DNA from: CAVYUC01 sp963816685
GTDB taxonomy: Bacteria; Bacteroidota; Bacteroidia; Bacteroidales; Prolixibacteraceae
Direction: 5' to 3'
Assembly (NCBI GenBank): GCA_963816685.1
Contig: CAWFMB010000013.1
Coordinates: 262,988-326,987 of the forward strand
Length of the DNA stretch: 64,000 bases
The position numbers and the translations under genes were made by a program. This document shows positions 28,135 to 36,105 of the stretch, piece after piece (position 1 is the stretch's first letter; each line of letters begins with the position of its first letter). The notes under the pieces are model-generated. The model searched no databases. It was not told the DNA's origin and saw only the letters and a list, made by a program, of their open reading frames with translations.

Positions 28135-29043
28135 ATGAAAAGGATTCAACACCATTATTCTGCTTGTCTGGCACTCCCACTTCTCGTATTTCTATTTGCT
28201 TTGCTTAACAATTCAGGTTTAACCGCACAAAATACAAACGTCATGGAAGAACAAATGAAGATGGAGAAGGTAACTTCAAAGGATGGAACAATCATAGGAT
28301 TCAGGAAAAGCGGATCGGGTCCGGCATTGTTACTTGTACATGGCACTACAGCAGATCACAGGAGGTGGGCAGGCATTTTGCCAACCCTTGAACAACATTT
28401 CACTGTGTATGCAATGGATCGCCGGGGCCGCGGTGCAAGTACCGACGCTCAGCAGTATGCTGTTGTGCATGAAGCTGAAGATATAGCAGCAGTCGTCGGG
28501 GATATAGGTGAACCGGTTTTTGTACTTGGCCACTCCTACGGCGCTGTATGCGCGCTGGAAAGTACGCTGTTAACGGATAAAATTCGCCGCCTTGTACTTT
28601 ATGAACCGCCAATTCCAACCGGAATTCCAATGTATCCTGAACAGGTTCCTGAAAGAATGCAGGCTCTTATTGATAAGGACAGCCTTGAAGCGGCTCTTGA
28701 ATTGTTTATGCGGGAAGTGGTGAGAATGCCTGAACATGAACTGAAAAGGTACCGTCAACTGCCCATGTGGAAGGGCCGGATTCAGCTGGCACCAACAATT
28801 CCAAGAGAGCTTGCAATTGACCGTACCTATCAGTTCAATCCAGATCGATTCACTCATTACAAGGTACCCACTCTTCTTCTGCTTGGAGGCGACAGTCCGG
28901 CTCTTTTCCAAAACGCTGTTGCTGTACTGAAGTCCGCATTGCCGGGAAGTTCTGTCGTTAACCTTCCCGGCCAGCAGCATATCGCAATGGATACAAATCC
29001 TGAACTGTTTTTAAGTGAAGTGCTGCAATTTCTGCAGGAATAA
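28135..29043 (+). CDS. Secreted/periplasmic alpha/beta hydrolase
   Basis: A 302-residue alpha/beta hydrolase with an N-terminal signal peptide (about 1-32, ending GLTAQ). Seen: the oxyanion strand LLLVHGTTADHRRW, MDRRGRGAST, the nucleophile elbow GHSYGAVC at about 130, a candidate acid in LLGGDSPALF and the catalytic His in GQQHIAMD near the end. This is the epoxide-hydrolase/haloperoxidase-like subgroup, and the substrate is not predictable. It stands alone between the repeat arrays and ilvD. Base use looks like its neighbours. Confidence 0.82.
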   Translation: MKRIQHHYSACLALPLLVFLFALLNNSGLTAQNTNVMEEQMKMEKVTSKDGTIIGFRKSGSGPALLLVHGTTADHRRWAGILPTLEQHFTVYAMDRRGRGASTDAQQYAVVHEAEDIAAVVGDIGEPVFVLGHSYGAVCALESTLLTDKIRRLVLYEPPIPTGIPMYPEQVPERMQALIDKDSLEAALELFMREVVRMPEHELKRYRQLPMWKGRIQLAPTIPRELAIDRTYQFNPDRFTHYKVPTLLLLGGDSPALFQNAVAVLKSALPGSSVVNLPGQQHIAMDTNPELFLSEVLQFLQE

Positions 29044-29143
29044 AATGAATAAATTTTCTCCCGAAATATTTTTCTAAACAAATCCCCACGCCGTCCGTTA
29101 TTTTTAAGCATCATTTAAAACAGGCATATCAGTAAAACTTACT

Positions 29144-30820
29144 ATGGATAAAAAATTAAACAAGTACAGCGAAAAAATTACACAGGACGATACCTTACCT
29201 GCAGCACAGGCAATGCTTTATGCAATTGGCATGAACGAAAACGATCTTAAAAAGGGTCAGGTTGGAATTGTGAGTACCGGATTCCAGGGAAACCCCTGCA
29301 ACATGCATTTAAACCATCTTGCAGATGCAGTAAAAAAAGGTGTGGACAGTCAGGAGGGATTGTATGGTCTGATTTTTCATACCATTGGAGTGAGCGACGG
29401 CATTACCAACGGAACAGAAGGGATGAAATATTCACTGCCGTCACGGGAGATAATTGCCGACTCCATTGAAACGGTTGTCAGCGCCCAGTTCTATGATGCT
29501 GTTATTCCGATTGTTGGCTGCGATAAAAATATGCCTGGCGCAATGATGGCCCTCGGGCGTGTCAACAGGCCCGCAATATTGCTGTATGGCGGCACTGTAA
29601 AAAAAGGCCGGTGGAAGGGCGAGGATCTGAATATCGTATCTGCATTTGAAGCCTATGGAGAAAGAATCAAAAACAACATTTCAGACGAAGATTACCAGGG
29701 CATCATACGAAACTGCATTCCGGGGGCAGGTGCCTGCGGGGGGATGTACACCGCCAATACCATGGCATCAGCAATTGAATGCATGGGAATGAGCCTACCC
29801 TACTCTTCTTCCAATCCTGCCCTGAGCAGGGAAAAAGGACTTGAATGCGCCGATATTGGCCGCGCTGTAAAAAACCTTCTTGAAAAAGATATAAAACCCC
29901 GCGATATTATGACCCGCCAGGCATTTGAAAATGCAATCACTTTAATAATGGCACTGGGCGGGTCGACAAATGCGGTAATTCACCTGATTGCAATGGCTAA
30001 ATCAGTAAACGTGCCGCTGAATATCGACGACTTTCAGCGGATAAGCAACAATACTCCTTTCCTTGCCGATTTGAAACCCAGCGGTAAATATTTGTTCGAA
30101 GACCTTCACAATGTTGGCGGAGTTCCCGCTGTAATGAAACTCCTTTTAAAAGAGGGATATCTCGATGGAAACTGTCTGACGGTGACAGGAAAAACACTGG
30201 GGGAAAACCTTGAAGAAGTTGAAGCACTTACAAAAGGACAAACAATCATCAAACCTTTTGACGCACCGTTAAAACAGAACGGCCATATTCAGATACTGTA
30301 CGGAAACCTTGCCCCTGAAGGTGCTGTGGCTAAAATTACAGGTAAGGAAGGCGAACTTTTTACCGGTCCCGCCAAAGTCTTCGACAATGAATTTGAAGCC
30401 ATTGAAGGTATTCAAACCAGCGTGAATAAAGGAGATGTAATTGTCATCCGCTATTCCGGCCCGAAAGGCGCCCCGGGAATGCCTGAAATGTTAAAACCAA
30501 CAAGTGCAGTTGTGGGCGCAGGATTGGGAAAAGATGTTGCTTTGATAACCGATGGCAGATTTTCCGGCGGCTCTCATGGTTTTGTAGTGGGACACATCAC
30601 CCCCGAAGCCTCCGAAGGGGGGCTGATTGGGTTATTGCAGGACGGTGACATCATTACTATCGATGCAGTCAACAACCGTCTGGAAGCCGGCCTCAGTGAA
30701 ACAGAAATTACAGCCCGTAGAAATACATGGAAAAAACCACCTTACAACGCCACTTCAGGGATATTAAAAAAATACATAAACTCGGTGACTACCGCCTCAG
30801 AAGGATGCACCACCGATTAA
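29144..30820 (+). CDS. ilvD: Dihydroxy-acid dehydratase
   Basis: A 558-residue cytosolic Fe-S enzyme of branched-chain amino acid synthesis. It converts 2,3-dihydroxy-isovalerate and its methyl homologue to the 2-oxo acids. Cluster and active-site motifs are present: GNPCNMH (Cys near 50), VGCDKNMPGAMMALGR, GAGACGGMYTANTM and the C-terminal DGRFSGGSHGFVVGH. Length is normal for the family. No other ilv or leu genes lie nearby, so it is a detached member of the pathway here. The same family includes sugar-acid dehydratases (EDD and others), but the motifs fit IlvD well. Confidence 0.94.
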   Translation: MDKKLNKYSEKITQDDTLPAAQAMLYAIGMNENDLKKGQVGIVSTGFQGNPCNMHLNHLADAVKKGVDSQEGLYGLIFHTIGVSDGITNGTEGMKYSLPSREIIADSIETVVSAQFYDAVIPIVGCDKNMPGAMMALGRVNRPAILLYGGTVKKGRWKGEDLNIVSAFEAYGERIKNNISDEDYQGIIRNCIPGAGACGGMYTANTMASAIECMGMSLPYSSSNPALSREKGLECADIGRAVKNLLEKDIKPRDIMTRQAFENAITLIMALGGSTNAVIHLIAMAKSVNVPLNIDDFQRISNNTPFLADLKPSGKYLFEDLHNVGGVPAVMKLLLKEGYLDGNCLTVTGKTLGENLEEVEALTKGQTIIKPFDAPLKQNGHIQILYGNLAPEGAVAKITGKEGELFTGPAKVFDNEFEAIEGIQTSVNKGDVIVIRYSGPKGAPGMPEMLKPTSAVVGAGLGKDVALITDGRFSGGSHGFVVGHITPEASEGGLIGLLQDGDIITIDAVNNRLEAGLSETEITARRNTWKKPPYNATSGILKKYINSVTTASEGCTTD

Positions 30821-30834
30821 CAAATAAAATACCT

Positions 30835-30900
30835 TTTCCGGACAGGTGTGAAAGGTTTGAACCACATTCCATTTCGTGGGCATGGTCAGGTGAAAATAAA
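30835..30900 (+). other. Structured-looking leader of the SMR exporter gene
   Basis: The ~95-base leader contains CCGGACAGGTGTG and, further on, GGTCAGG, plus a short CCAC/GTGG pairing. Gdx/SugE-type exporters are often under guanidine riboswitches, and these pieces partly recall the guanidine-III conserved segments, but the pseudoknot could not be built. It is recorded as a candidate only. Confidence 0.2.
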
Positions 30901-30914
30901 AATTGAACTTTGAA

Positions 30915-31241
30915 ATGAGTTGGATACTATTAACTATCGCAGGATTATTTGAAGTTGCTTTTGCTTTCTGCCTTGGGAAAGCAAAAGAGACAACAGGAAA
31001 CGAAATGTACCTGTGGTATGCAGGATTTCTTGTGGCCCTTACTCTAAGCATGGCACTTTTGGTTAAAGCCACTCAAACATTACCTATCGGAACAGCTTAT
31101 GCTGTCTGGACAGGAATAGGTGCAGCCGGAACAGTTTTGGTTGGAATTTTTGTTTTCAGGGAACCAACAACCTTTTTGAGACTGTTTTTTCTTACCACCC
31201 TGATTATATCCGTTGTTGGATTAAAAGCTGTATCACACTAA
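30915..31241 (+). CDS. sugE: SMR-family exporter, Gdx/SugE type
   Basis: A 108-residue inner-membrane protein with four hydrophobic helices, the standard SMR size. The N-terminal MSWILLTIAGLFEVAFA carries the essential Glu of helix 1 (about residue 13). The helix-3 signature LPIGTAYAVWTGIGAAGTV and the ending VVGLKAVSH match the SugE/Gdx subgroup, known in characterised members to export guanidinium. The start is the ATG at 30915; an in-frame TTG four codons earlier is less likely. It follows ilvD by 94 bases and probably has its own leader. Substrate assignment rests on the subgroup only. Confidence 0.88.
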   Translation: MSWILLTIAGLFEVAFAFCLGKAKETTGNEMYLWYAGFLVALTLSMALLVKATQTLPIGTAYAVWTGIGAAGTVLVGIFVFREPTTFLRLFFLTTLIISVVGLKAVSH

Positions 31242-31254
31242 ACAATGAATACAG

Positions 31255-31301
31255 CAGCAGGGGTGGATTTTCAAAACTACCCACCGGTTTATAACCTGCT
31301 G
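31255..31301. other. Nested hairpin between convergent genes
   Basis: Outer arms CAGCAGG (31255-31261) and CCTGCTG (31295-31301) enclose inner arms GGTGG (31262-31266) and CCACC (31281-31285). It lies between the convergent exporter and VTT-protein genes and may act as a terminator, though no strong T tract follows. Confidence 0.4.
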
Positions 31302-31313
31302 AAGTATGGTCAG

Positions 31314-31895
31314 CTAAAAGATTTGAAAAATTACAAAAGCATAAACTGCAAATCTCAGGTATCTGGATAAGGCCCACAACAAGTATTGCCTGAAGTTGTA
31401 GCTGATTACCCCGGAGGCCAGACTCACCAATGAATGCGGAATTGGAGTTATTGCACCCAATACAACGAAAAGGCCTCCCCATTTGCGCAGGTTTATAATA
31501 TGCTTAGCTATTTTGTGTTCGATGTGGTTTTTAATGCCAGGGATTAAATACAGGCCTCTTCCGGCGAAGTATGAAATAATTCCACCAAGGTAGGACACAC
31601 TTGCAAGCAGAAATAAAAACAACCAGGGTGATGCAGCTTTTGAAGCCCATGCAATAAATATTTCAGGTGGAATCAACCCAAGAACAGTCTCTGAAAGGAG
31701 AAAAAAAGCAAAGATTATCAGCGCCGAATAGCTTGCAACAAGATGATTCAGGAGCGAGTTGAAGTCTAAAAAAAAGTATTCAAGTGTAAGCAGAATTGCA
31801 ACAAAAATTACGCTCACCACAAAACCCTTAAATGCTGTATCCTTCAGAAAAGAGTAAAACCTTGTGATTTTGTAATACCGGTTCAGTAAACTCAA
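31314..31895 (-). CDS. VTT/SNARE-associated (YqaA/DedA-like) membrane protein
   Basis: A 193-residue integral membrane protein with about five hydrophobic segments. The central part resembles the VTT domain: FLLSETVLGLIPPEIFIAWA, SYLGGIISYFAGRGL, and a re-entrant LGAITPIPHSLVSLASGVI like the F/Y-x-P-x-P loop of DedA relatives. Members of this superfamily are linked to lipid scrambling or membrane homeostasis; the role of this short form is unknown. It converges with the exporter gene. The family call is moderately sure and the function is open. Confidence 0.7.
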   Translation of the reverse strand: MSLLNRYYKITRFYSFLKDTAFKGFVVSVIFVAILLTLEYFFLDFNSLLNHLVASYSALIIFAFFLLSETVLGLIPPEIFIAWASKAASPWLFLFLLASVSYLGGIISYFAGRGLYLIPGIKNHIEHKIAKHIINLRKWGGLFVVLGAITPIPHSLVSLASGVISYNFRQYLLWALSRYLRFAVYAFVIFQIF

Positions 31896-32015
31896 TCTTC
31901 TGAGTGAAATGCGAATATGCAGTTGTCCTGCTATGTTGTATCATATTGTAATTTATTTATTTGTGTTAATATTCATCAATTCTTTAATGCAGCCTGCAGG
32001 CAGCATTAATCGAAA

Positions 32016-32032
32016 GTCTGAGAACTTCAGAC
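32016..32032 (-). terminator. Weak hairpin after a small secreted-protein gene
   Basis: GTCTGA and TCAGAC pair around a 5-base loop, downstream of the leftward gene at 32053. No proper T tract follows, so it is doubtful. Confidence 0.3.
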
Positions 32033-32052
32033 GTGCAGGGTAAAATTGAATA

Positions 32053-32352
32053 CTAACAAATTTTTGGCGGTTGCCAGACAATAAAAGGAGGGCGGAATAA
32101 CTTATCAGTCACTTGAAGAGAATTGGCTTGAACAGGACTGTCATCAGCGGACTGAATCTCTATCCTGCTGATGATTTGATCATCCTGATGTACTTCGGAA
32201 TCAGAATCAAAACAACTTGCTGTTGAATTACTTTCAGTTGCTGCCTTTACATTTAAAGAAATTTCACCATGTTGTAAATAAATACTATAGCTCAATAACA
32301 TGCCCATGATGAACACGATGATAAAACCAGTACTTTTCTTACTAAATCCCAT
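32053..32352 (-). CDS. Small membrane-anchored or exported protein of unknown function
   Basis: A 99-residue protein. Residues 8-27 are hydrophobic (IIVFIMGMLLSYSIYL), after a short basic start. The rest is polar and acidic (SCFDSDSEVHQDDQ), ending in an aromatic patch FRPPFIVWQPPKIC. No family is recognised. The ATG at 32352 has AT-rich upstream DNA. It reads like a real small exported protein by composition, but support is limited to an open frame with a signal anchor. Confidence 0.5.
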   Translation of the reverse strand: MGFSKKSTGFIIVFIMGMLLSYSIYLQHGEISLNVKAATESNSTASCFDSDSEVHQDDQIISRIEIQSADDSPVQANSLQVTDKLFRPPFIVWQPPKIC

Positions 32353-32504
32353 GAGGCAAAAGTAATCAAATACTCACATGGTTTTGATGCTGATGAAATC
32401 TTTTAAGAAATATTGACATTAGAATTCATCCTGAAGGTGTGTTCATAATTTCCGGTCAATGTAAAGCAACCCGTTTAAGGTAGATATCATTCTTGTTTAA
32501 TAAC

Positions 32505-32512
32505 TATTTTTG
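32505..32512 (+). promoter_or_regulatory. Candidate -7 element of a small lipoprotein gene
   Basis: TATTTTTG matches TAnnTTTG 37 bases before the ATG at 32550. No -33 TTG at proper spacing. Confidence 0.4.
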
Positions 32513-32549
32513 TTGAAGACCATTTGCAATCATTTAAAAACACAACGAA

Positions 32550-33002
32550 ATGAAAAAAGCATTCACATTCCTGATAATGATCGTGCTGATAAGCTGTGTC
32601 AACAAATCTGATACAACAGAACAACAGTCAAAGATGAATTCACTTGAAAATGAAAATGACAGTTTAATTCATCTTCAAAATCAACTGAGAAGTAAAATTG
32701 ACTCGCTGGTTAAAGAATCGGACTTTTGGTTTAGGAATAACGTTGACGGCAGGCAATTATTAAAATCAGGGATTAATAATCCTGAGGAATACATTATCAA
32801 TTCTTTAAAACAAAAGCCGGAACTGATACCGCTAGCCTCCGTTTTAGGCGGACAAATGAAATTCTCAAAGATTAAACTCCTTGGTAAAGGGTGTTTAATT
32901 GCATACTATGAGGACGGACATGTAGGTGGAAAAACAATTTACAGCTACAGTTTTACGGAGGGTAAGTTGTCATTTAAAATAATAAAAACCTGTTCTGATT
33001 AA
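32550..33002 (+). CDS. Small coiled-coil lipoprotein of unknown function
   Basis: A 150-residue lipoprotein. The signal peptide ends in LISC with the lipid-bearing Cys at residue 16. Residues about 24-60 are predicted coiled coil by their heptad pattern (MNSLENENDSLIHLQNQL). The remainder is a small globular part, with GKGCLIAYYEDGHVGGKTIY and a second Cys near the C-terminus. No family is recognised. It stands alone with its own candidate promoter. Confidence 0.65.
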   Translation: MKKAFTFLIMIVLISCVNKSDTTEQQSKMNSLENENDSLIHLQNQLRSKIDSLVKESDFWFRNNVDGRQLLKSGINNPEEYIINSLKQKPELIPLASVLGGQMKFSKIKLLGKGCLIAYYEDGHVGGKTIYSYSFTEGKLSFKIIKTCSD

Positions 33003-33065
33003 ATATAAACCAACAGTAAACAGATTGCCGGTGAGCCGTTAATTCCACCGGATCAGCAACAGAAT

Positions 33066-33449
33066 TTAATATATAGAAAGCCAGTTATAAGCTGCGTCTT
33101 CCGTTGAAAAGATTTTAATAACAAGCCGTGGTTGCAGCTTATCAACTTTATATTTTAAAAGCTGAGCATTAACCGAATCAACCGGACTTGAAGTAAGAAT
33201 GGCGCACTTGCGAAATGTGGTCCAGTTATCCGAATCATTCCTTACATATTGTGCAAACTGCTCCAGTTCATCCCACATATTAATGAATTTTGCATCGGTA
33301 ATATCAACTAAAATATTGTGGTCGCTCTTATAGGATGGATTCATTTTATTTTCAAAAAGGAAGTCTGAAATATCATTTGGAGATAAAATTCCTTCTGCTT
33401 TGTAATAATTAAATCTTAGTTCCGTATTGGAATAAAATTTTATGGCCAT
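33066..33449 (-). CDS. Small cytoplasmic protein, STAS/SpoIIAA-like by pattern
   Basis: A 127-residue soluble protein without a signal peptide. It begins with beta strands (TELRFNYYKAEGILSPNDISDFLF) and has a central LVDITDAKF, then an alpha-rich part (DELEQFAQYVRN) and LVIKIFSTEDAAYNWLS. This alternation recalls the STAS/SpoIIAA-like proteins, in which a short loop after the DITDA-type strand is functional. The match is by pattern only; function unknown. It converges with the lipoprotein gene at 32550. Confidence 0.55.
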   Translation of the reverse strand: MAIKFYSNTELRFNYYKAEGILSPNDISDFLFENKMNPSYKSDHNILVDITDAKFINMWDELEQFAQYVRNDSDNWTTFRKCAILTSSPVDSVNAQLLKYKVDKLQPRLVIKIFSTEDAAYNWLSIY

Positions 33450-33835
33450 GATTATTCAGTTGGTTTGTGCCGCAATATATGAAATATAGAATTGAAAATT
33501 AAATAGAAAAAGATGTTGTATAGTACAAACTGCAGATAAATGTATACTATTTTAACACTCATTGTAAAAATTCTATCATAAAGCTTCAGTTGGCAAATTA
33601 ATCGTGAAACCCGGCCATACCCCTGCAAACGAAATAAGAGATTTGAATTTCCAACCTCCTTCCAAAACAAAGAAAGCTTATTTCAGGTATTATATATAGG
33701 TAACGAACATGTTTGCAGATTAACTCAATAACCATGAACAAAAAGCATGTGAGTTCAATCGGGTGAAAATATGCCTGCCAGCTTTAACAATTTGTACAGA
33801 TGAACAGACACTTGTGATTCAAACATATATACAGG
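33450..33835. other. Intergenic region without recognised features
   Basis: About 385 AT-rich bases between divergent small genes. A 72-codon open frame without ATG is present but looks accidental. No repeat, hairpin or promoter consensus stands out. Confidence 0.5.
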
Positions 33836-34222
33836 ATGATGAAAAAGATTATAGTTTCATTTACGGTAGCATTCATGGTATGTTGTACATCAAATACAAC
33901 AGATGAAATCACCGGGAAATGGCGGATGTACAAAGTTATACAAAATGGAAAGGATGTAACATCGGAACATAATCCTAACAACGACAGGTTCCTGATTTTG
34001 AAAAGTGACAGCACTTTTGAAAGCGGTGGCGCACCTTATGGTAAAAATACCGGCAGATATCTGTTTAGTTCCGGAGATAAAACATTGTTTCTGGATAGCG
34101 ATGCAGGACCGGAAGATGACAGCAAATGGAAAGTGGGTATAAGCAACGACACTATGTACTGGCAGGGATATGGTTCAGAATGGGCAGGAAATTTCGAATT
34201 GGTGCATTTGAGAGTAAAGTAA
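33836..34222 (+). CDS. Lipocalin-like lipoprotein
   Basis: A 128-residue lipoprotein. The hydrophobic start ends in VCCTSNTT with the lipobox Cys near residue 16-17. The mature part begins ITGKWRMYKVIQNGKDV and continues with short strands (RFLILKSDSTFESGG, GRYLFSSGDKTLFL), the layout of the lipocalin-like domain common in Bacteroidota lipoproteins. Such domains bind small hydrophobic ligands in known cases; here the ligand is unknown. Two ATGs in tandem (33836, 33839) leave the start one codon uncertain. Confidence 0.65.
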   Translation: MMKKIIVSFTVAFMVCCTSNTTDEITGKWRMYKVIQNGKDVTSEHNPNNDRFLILKSDSTFESGGAPYGKNTGRYLFSSGDKTLFLDSDAGPEDDSKWKVGISNDTMYWQGYGSEWAGNFELVHLRVK

Positions 34223-34299
34223 TAACCTGTTGCCGCAGCAATTCCGGAAACACTGGTCAGTCAAAAAAACATAAACTTGATTTTAACAATTTAGCTGAG

Positions 34300-35916
34300 A
34301 TGCAAAGATTTGAAAATTGGACAGATATTTATGTACAATTGTTAAAAGTTGATAAGGAAAACGCACTTGAGCCAAAAGAAATGGAGCGACTGGCTCTTGC
34401 AGCATACCTGATTGGAAGGGATGATGAGAGTTTCAGGATTCTTGAACGTGCACACCAGGGGTATCTGGATCAGGAAAATACAAAAGAAGCTGTAAGATGT
34501 GCTTTTTGGCTGGGGTTAATGCTCGTGAATGCAGGTGAAAGAGTAAGGGGCGGTGGATGGTTTGCAAGAGGTGAACGGTTTCTCAGCGAATTAAACAATC
34601 AGGATTGTGCAGAAAAGGGATTGCTTTTGATTCCAAAGGCATTGGGAGAACTCTCTGCAGGACAGGGTGCCAAAGCACAGCGGATATTTGAAACTGTTGC
34701 ATCAACAGGGGAACAATATCACAACGTCGATTTAATCGTGCTCGGTCGGCTGGGGCTGGGACAGGCAATGATTCAGCAGGGAGAAACAGCAAGAGGATTA
34801 ACGCTTCTGGATGAAACAATGATAAGCGTGGAAACCGAAGAAGTTTTTCCACTTGTGAACGGGATCGTCTATTGTGCAGTCATTGAAACCTGCCGCAAAG
34901 TCTGGGACCTTGAAAGAGCACAGGAGTGGACGGCAGTCCTGACCCGCTGGTGCGATTCTCAACCGGACCTGGTTCCTTTTAGAGGGGAGTGCCTGGTGCG
35001 AAGGGCTGAAATCTTTCAGTTTCACGGAGAATGGCTAAAAGCCCTGGAAGAAACAATGGATGCATGTGATATGTTGATTCAAAATCAGGGCAAACAGGCA
35101 GCCGGAGAGGCATATTACCGCCAGGCCGAACTGCACCGCCTTGTTGGAAATTACAGGAAGTCGGAAGAGTGCTACCGTGAAGCTGCAAAAAGAGGCAGAA
35201 ATCCACAACCCGGCCTTGCATTACAGCGTCTGGCGCAGGGACAAAAGGAAACTGCTGAAATTTCGATTACAAATACTTTACTGGAGACAAAAGATCAAAA
35301 AAGACGTGCGGAGCTTCTCCCTGCAGTGGTAAGCATTCTCACCGCAGTGAATCAACCGGGGGAAGCACTTGAAGCTGCAAAGGAATTGTGTGGTATTGCA
35401 AGGGATTTTAATGTACCATATCTGCTTGCCATGTGCGCATATTGCCAGGGAACAGTTTTGCATGCAAAAGGTAATGCACAGCCTGCCCTGGAACAATTGC
35501 AAAAGGCATTGAAATTCTGGAACTCCCTTAATCTTCCGTATGAATCTGCCTGCACAAGAGAACTGAGGGGATTGGTTTATATGAAATTGAATGATAAGGA
35601 CAATTCGGAGGCAGAGCTGATAGCTGCCAAATGGGTGTATGAACAACTGGGGGCCATACCGGATCTGGAACGTATCGATCGTATGCTGAACAGCGATCGC
35701 AATCCCGAAACCCATGGACTTTCACTTCGTGAGCTCCAGGTTTTGCGTCTTGTAGCATCAGGTAAAACAAATAAATCCATTGCCGGTGAGTTATTTATCA
35801 GCGAGCGCACAGTAGACCGTCATGTGAGTAATATTTTCAATAAACTCGGCATATCGTCACGTGTGGAGGCAACTTCTTTTGCACTCAGAAATCAAATGTT
35901 TGATAATGGTATTTAG
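34300..35916 (+). CDS. TPR-containing LuxR-family transcriptional regulator
   Basis: A 538-residue cytosolic regulator. The bulk (about 10-460) is helical with repeated TPR-like pairs (LAAYLIGRDDESFRILERA, ALEQLQKALKFW). The last 65 residues are a LuxR/NarL helix-turn-helix with GLSLRELQVLRLVASGKTNK, IAGELFISERTVDRHVSNI and FNKLGISSRVEA. There is no receiver or NTPase domain, so it resembles large ATPase-less LuxR proteins. The ATG at 34300 is preferred; an in-frame ATG at 34126 overlaps the upstream lipoprotein gene. It lies just upstream of the monooxygenase and is the obvious candidate to control it through the GGGTAAT boxes (inference). Confidence 0.83.
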   Translation: MQRFENWTDIYVQLLKVDKENALEPKEMERLALAAYLIGRDDESFRILERAHQGYLDQENTKEAVRCAFWLGLMLVNAGERVRGGGWFARGERFLSELNNQDCAEKGLLLIPKALGELSAGQGAKAQRIFETVASTGEQYHNVDLIVLGRLGLGQAMIQQGETARGLTLLDETMISVETEEVFPLVNGIVYCAVIETCRKVWDLERAQEWTAVLTRWCDSQPDLVPFRGECLVRRAEIFQFHGEWLKALEETMDACDMLIQNQGKQAAGEAYYRQAELHRLVGNYRKSEECYREAAKRGRNPQPGLALQRLAQGQKETAEISITNTLLETKDQKRRAELLPAVVSILTAVNQPGEALEAAKELCGIARDFNVPYLLAMCAYCQGTVLHAKGNAQPALEQLQKALKFWNSLNLPYESACTRELRGLVYMKLNDKDNSEAELIAAKWVYEQLGAIPDLERIDRMLNSDRNPETHGLSLRELQVLRLVASGKTNKSIAGELFISERTVDRHVSNIFNKLGISSRVEATSFALRNQMFDNGI

Positions 35917-35989
35917 TTAAATCAGACCGGCATTCTACCGCCGCAATCGCTCTTTATTCCTTTTCCCTGTTCATACTGTTTTATCCTGT

Positions 35990-36079
35990 GGGTAATATTA
36001 CCCATTTTCAGTCTTTTGTGTAATTGGGTAATCACACCGATGCATCATGCTTTTCATTGCTTTAATTTTACAGGGTAAT
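35990..36079. promoter_or_regulatory. Three GGGTAAT boxes upstream of the monooxygenase gene
   Basis: The first box is part of the 14-bp perfect palindrome GGGTAATATTACCC (35990-36003). Single boxes follow at 36026-36032 and 36073-36079, the last 27 bases before the ATG. All three read in the same direction. A LuxR-type dimer could bind the palindrome. Confidence 0.45.
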
Positions 36080-36105
36080 CTTTTTTGTAATCAATAAAAC
36101 TGAAT

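Noticed and set aside
30821..30914. Guanidine-II (mini-ykkC) riboswitch
   Set aside because: The two ACGR-loop hairpins that define it are absent.
33452..33670. 72-codon hydrophobic frame on the - strand
   Set aside because: It has no ATG start, no family and AT-rich composition; probably chance.
34126..34299. 58-residue N-terminal extension of the LuxR regulator
   Set aside because: It overlaps the end of the lipoprotein gene and shows no TPR-like pattern.
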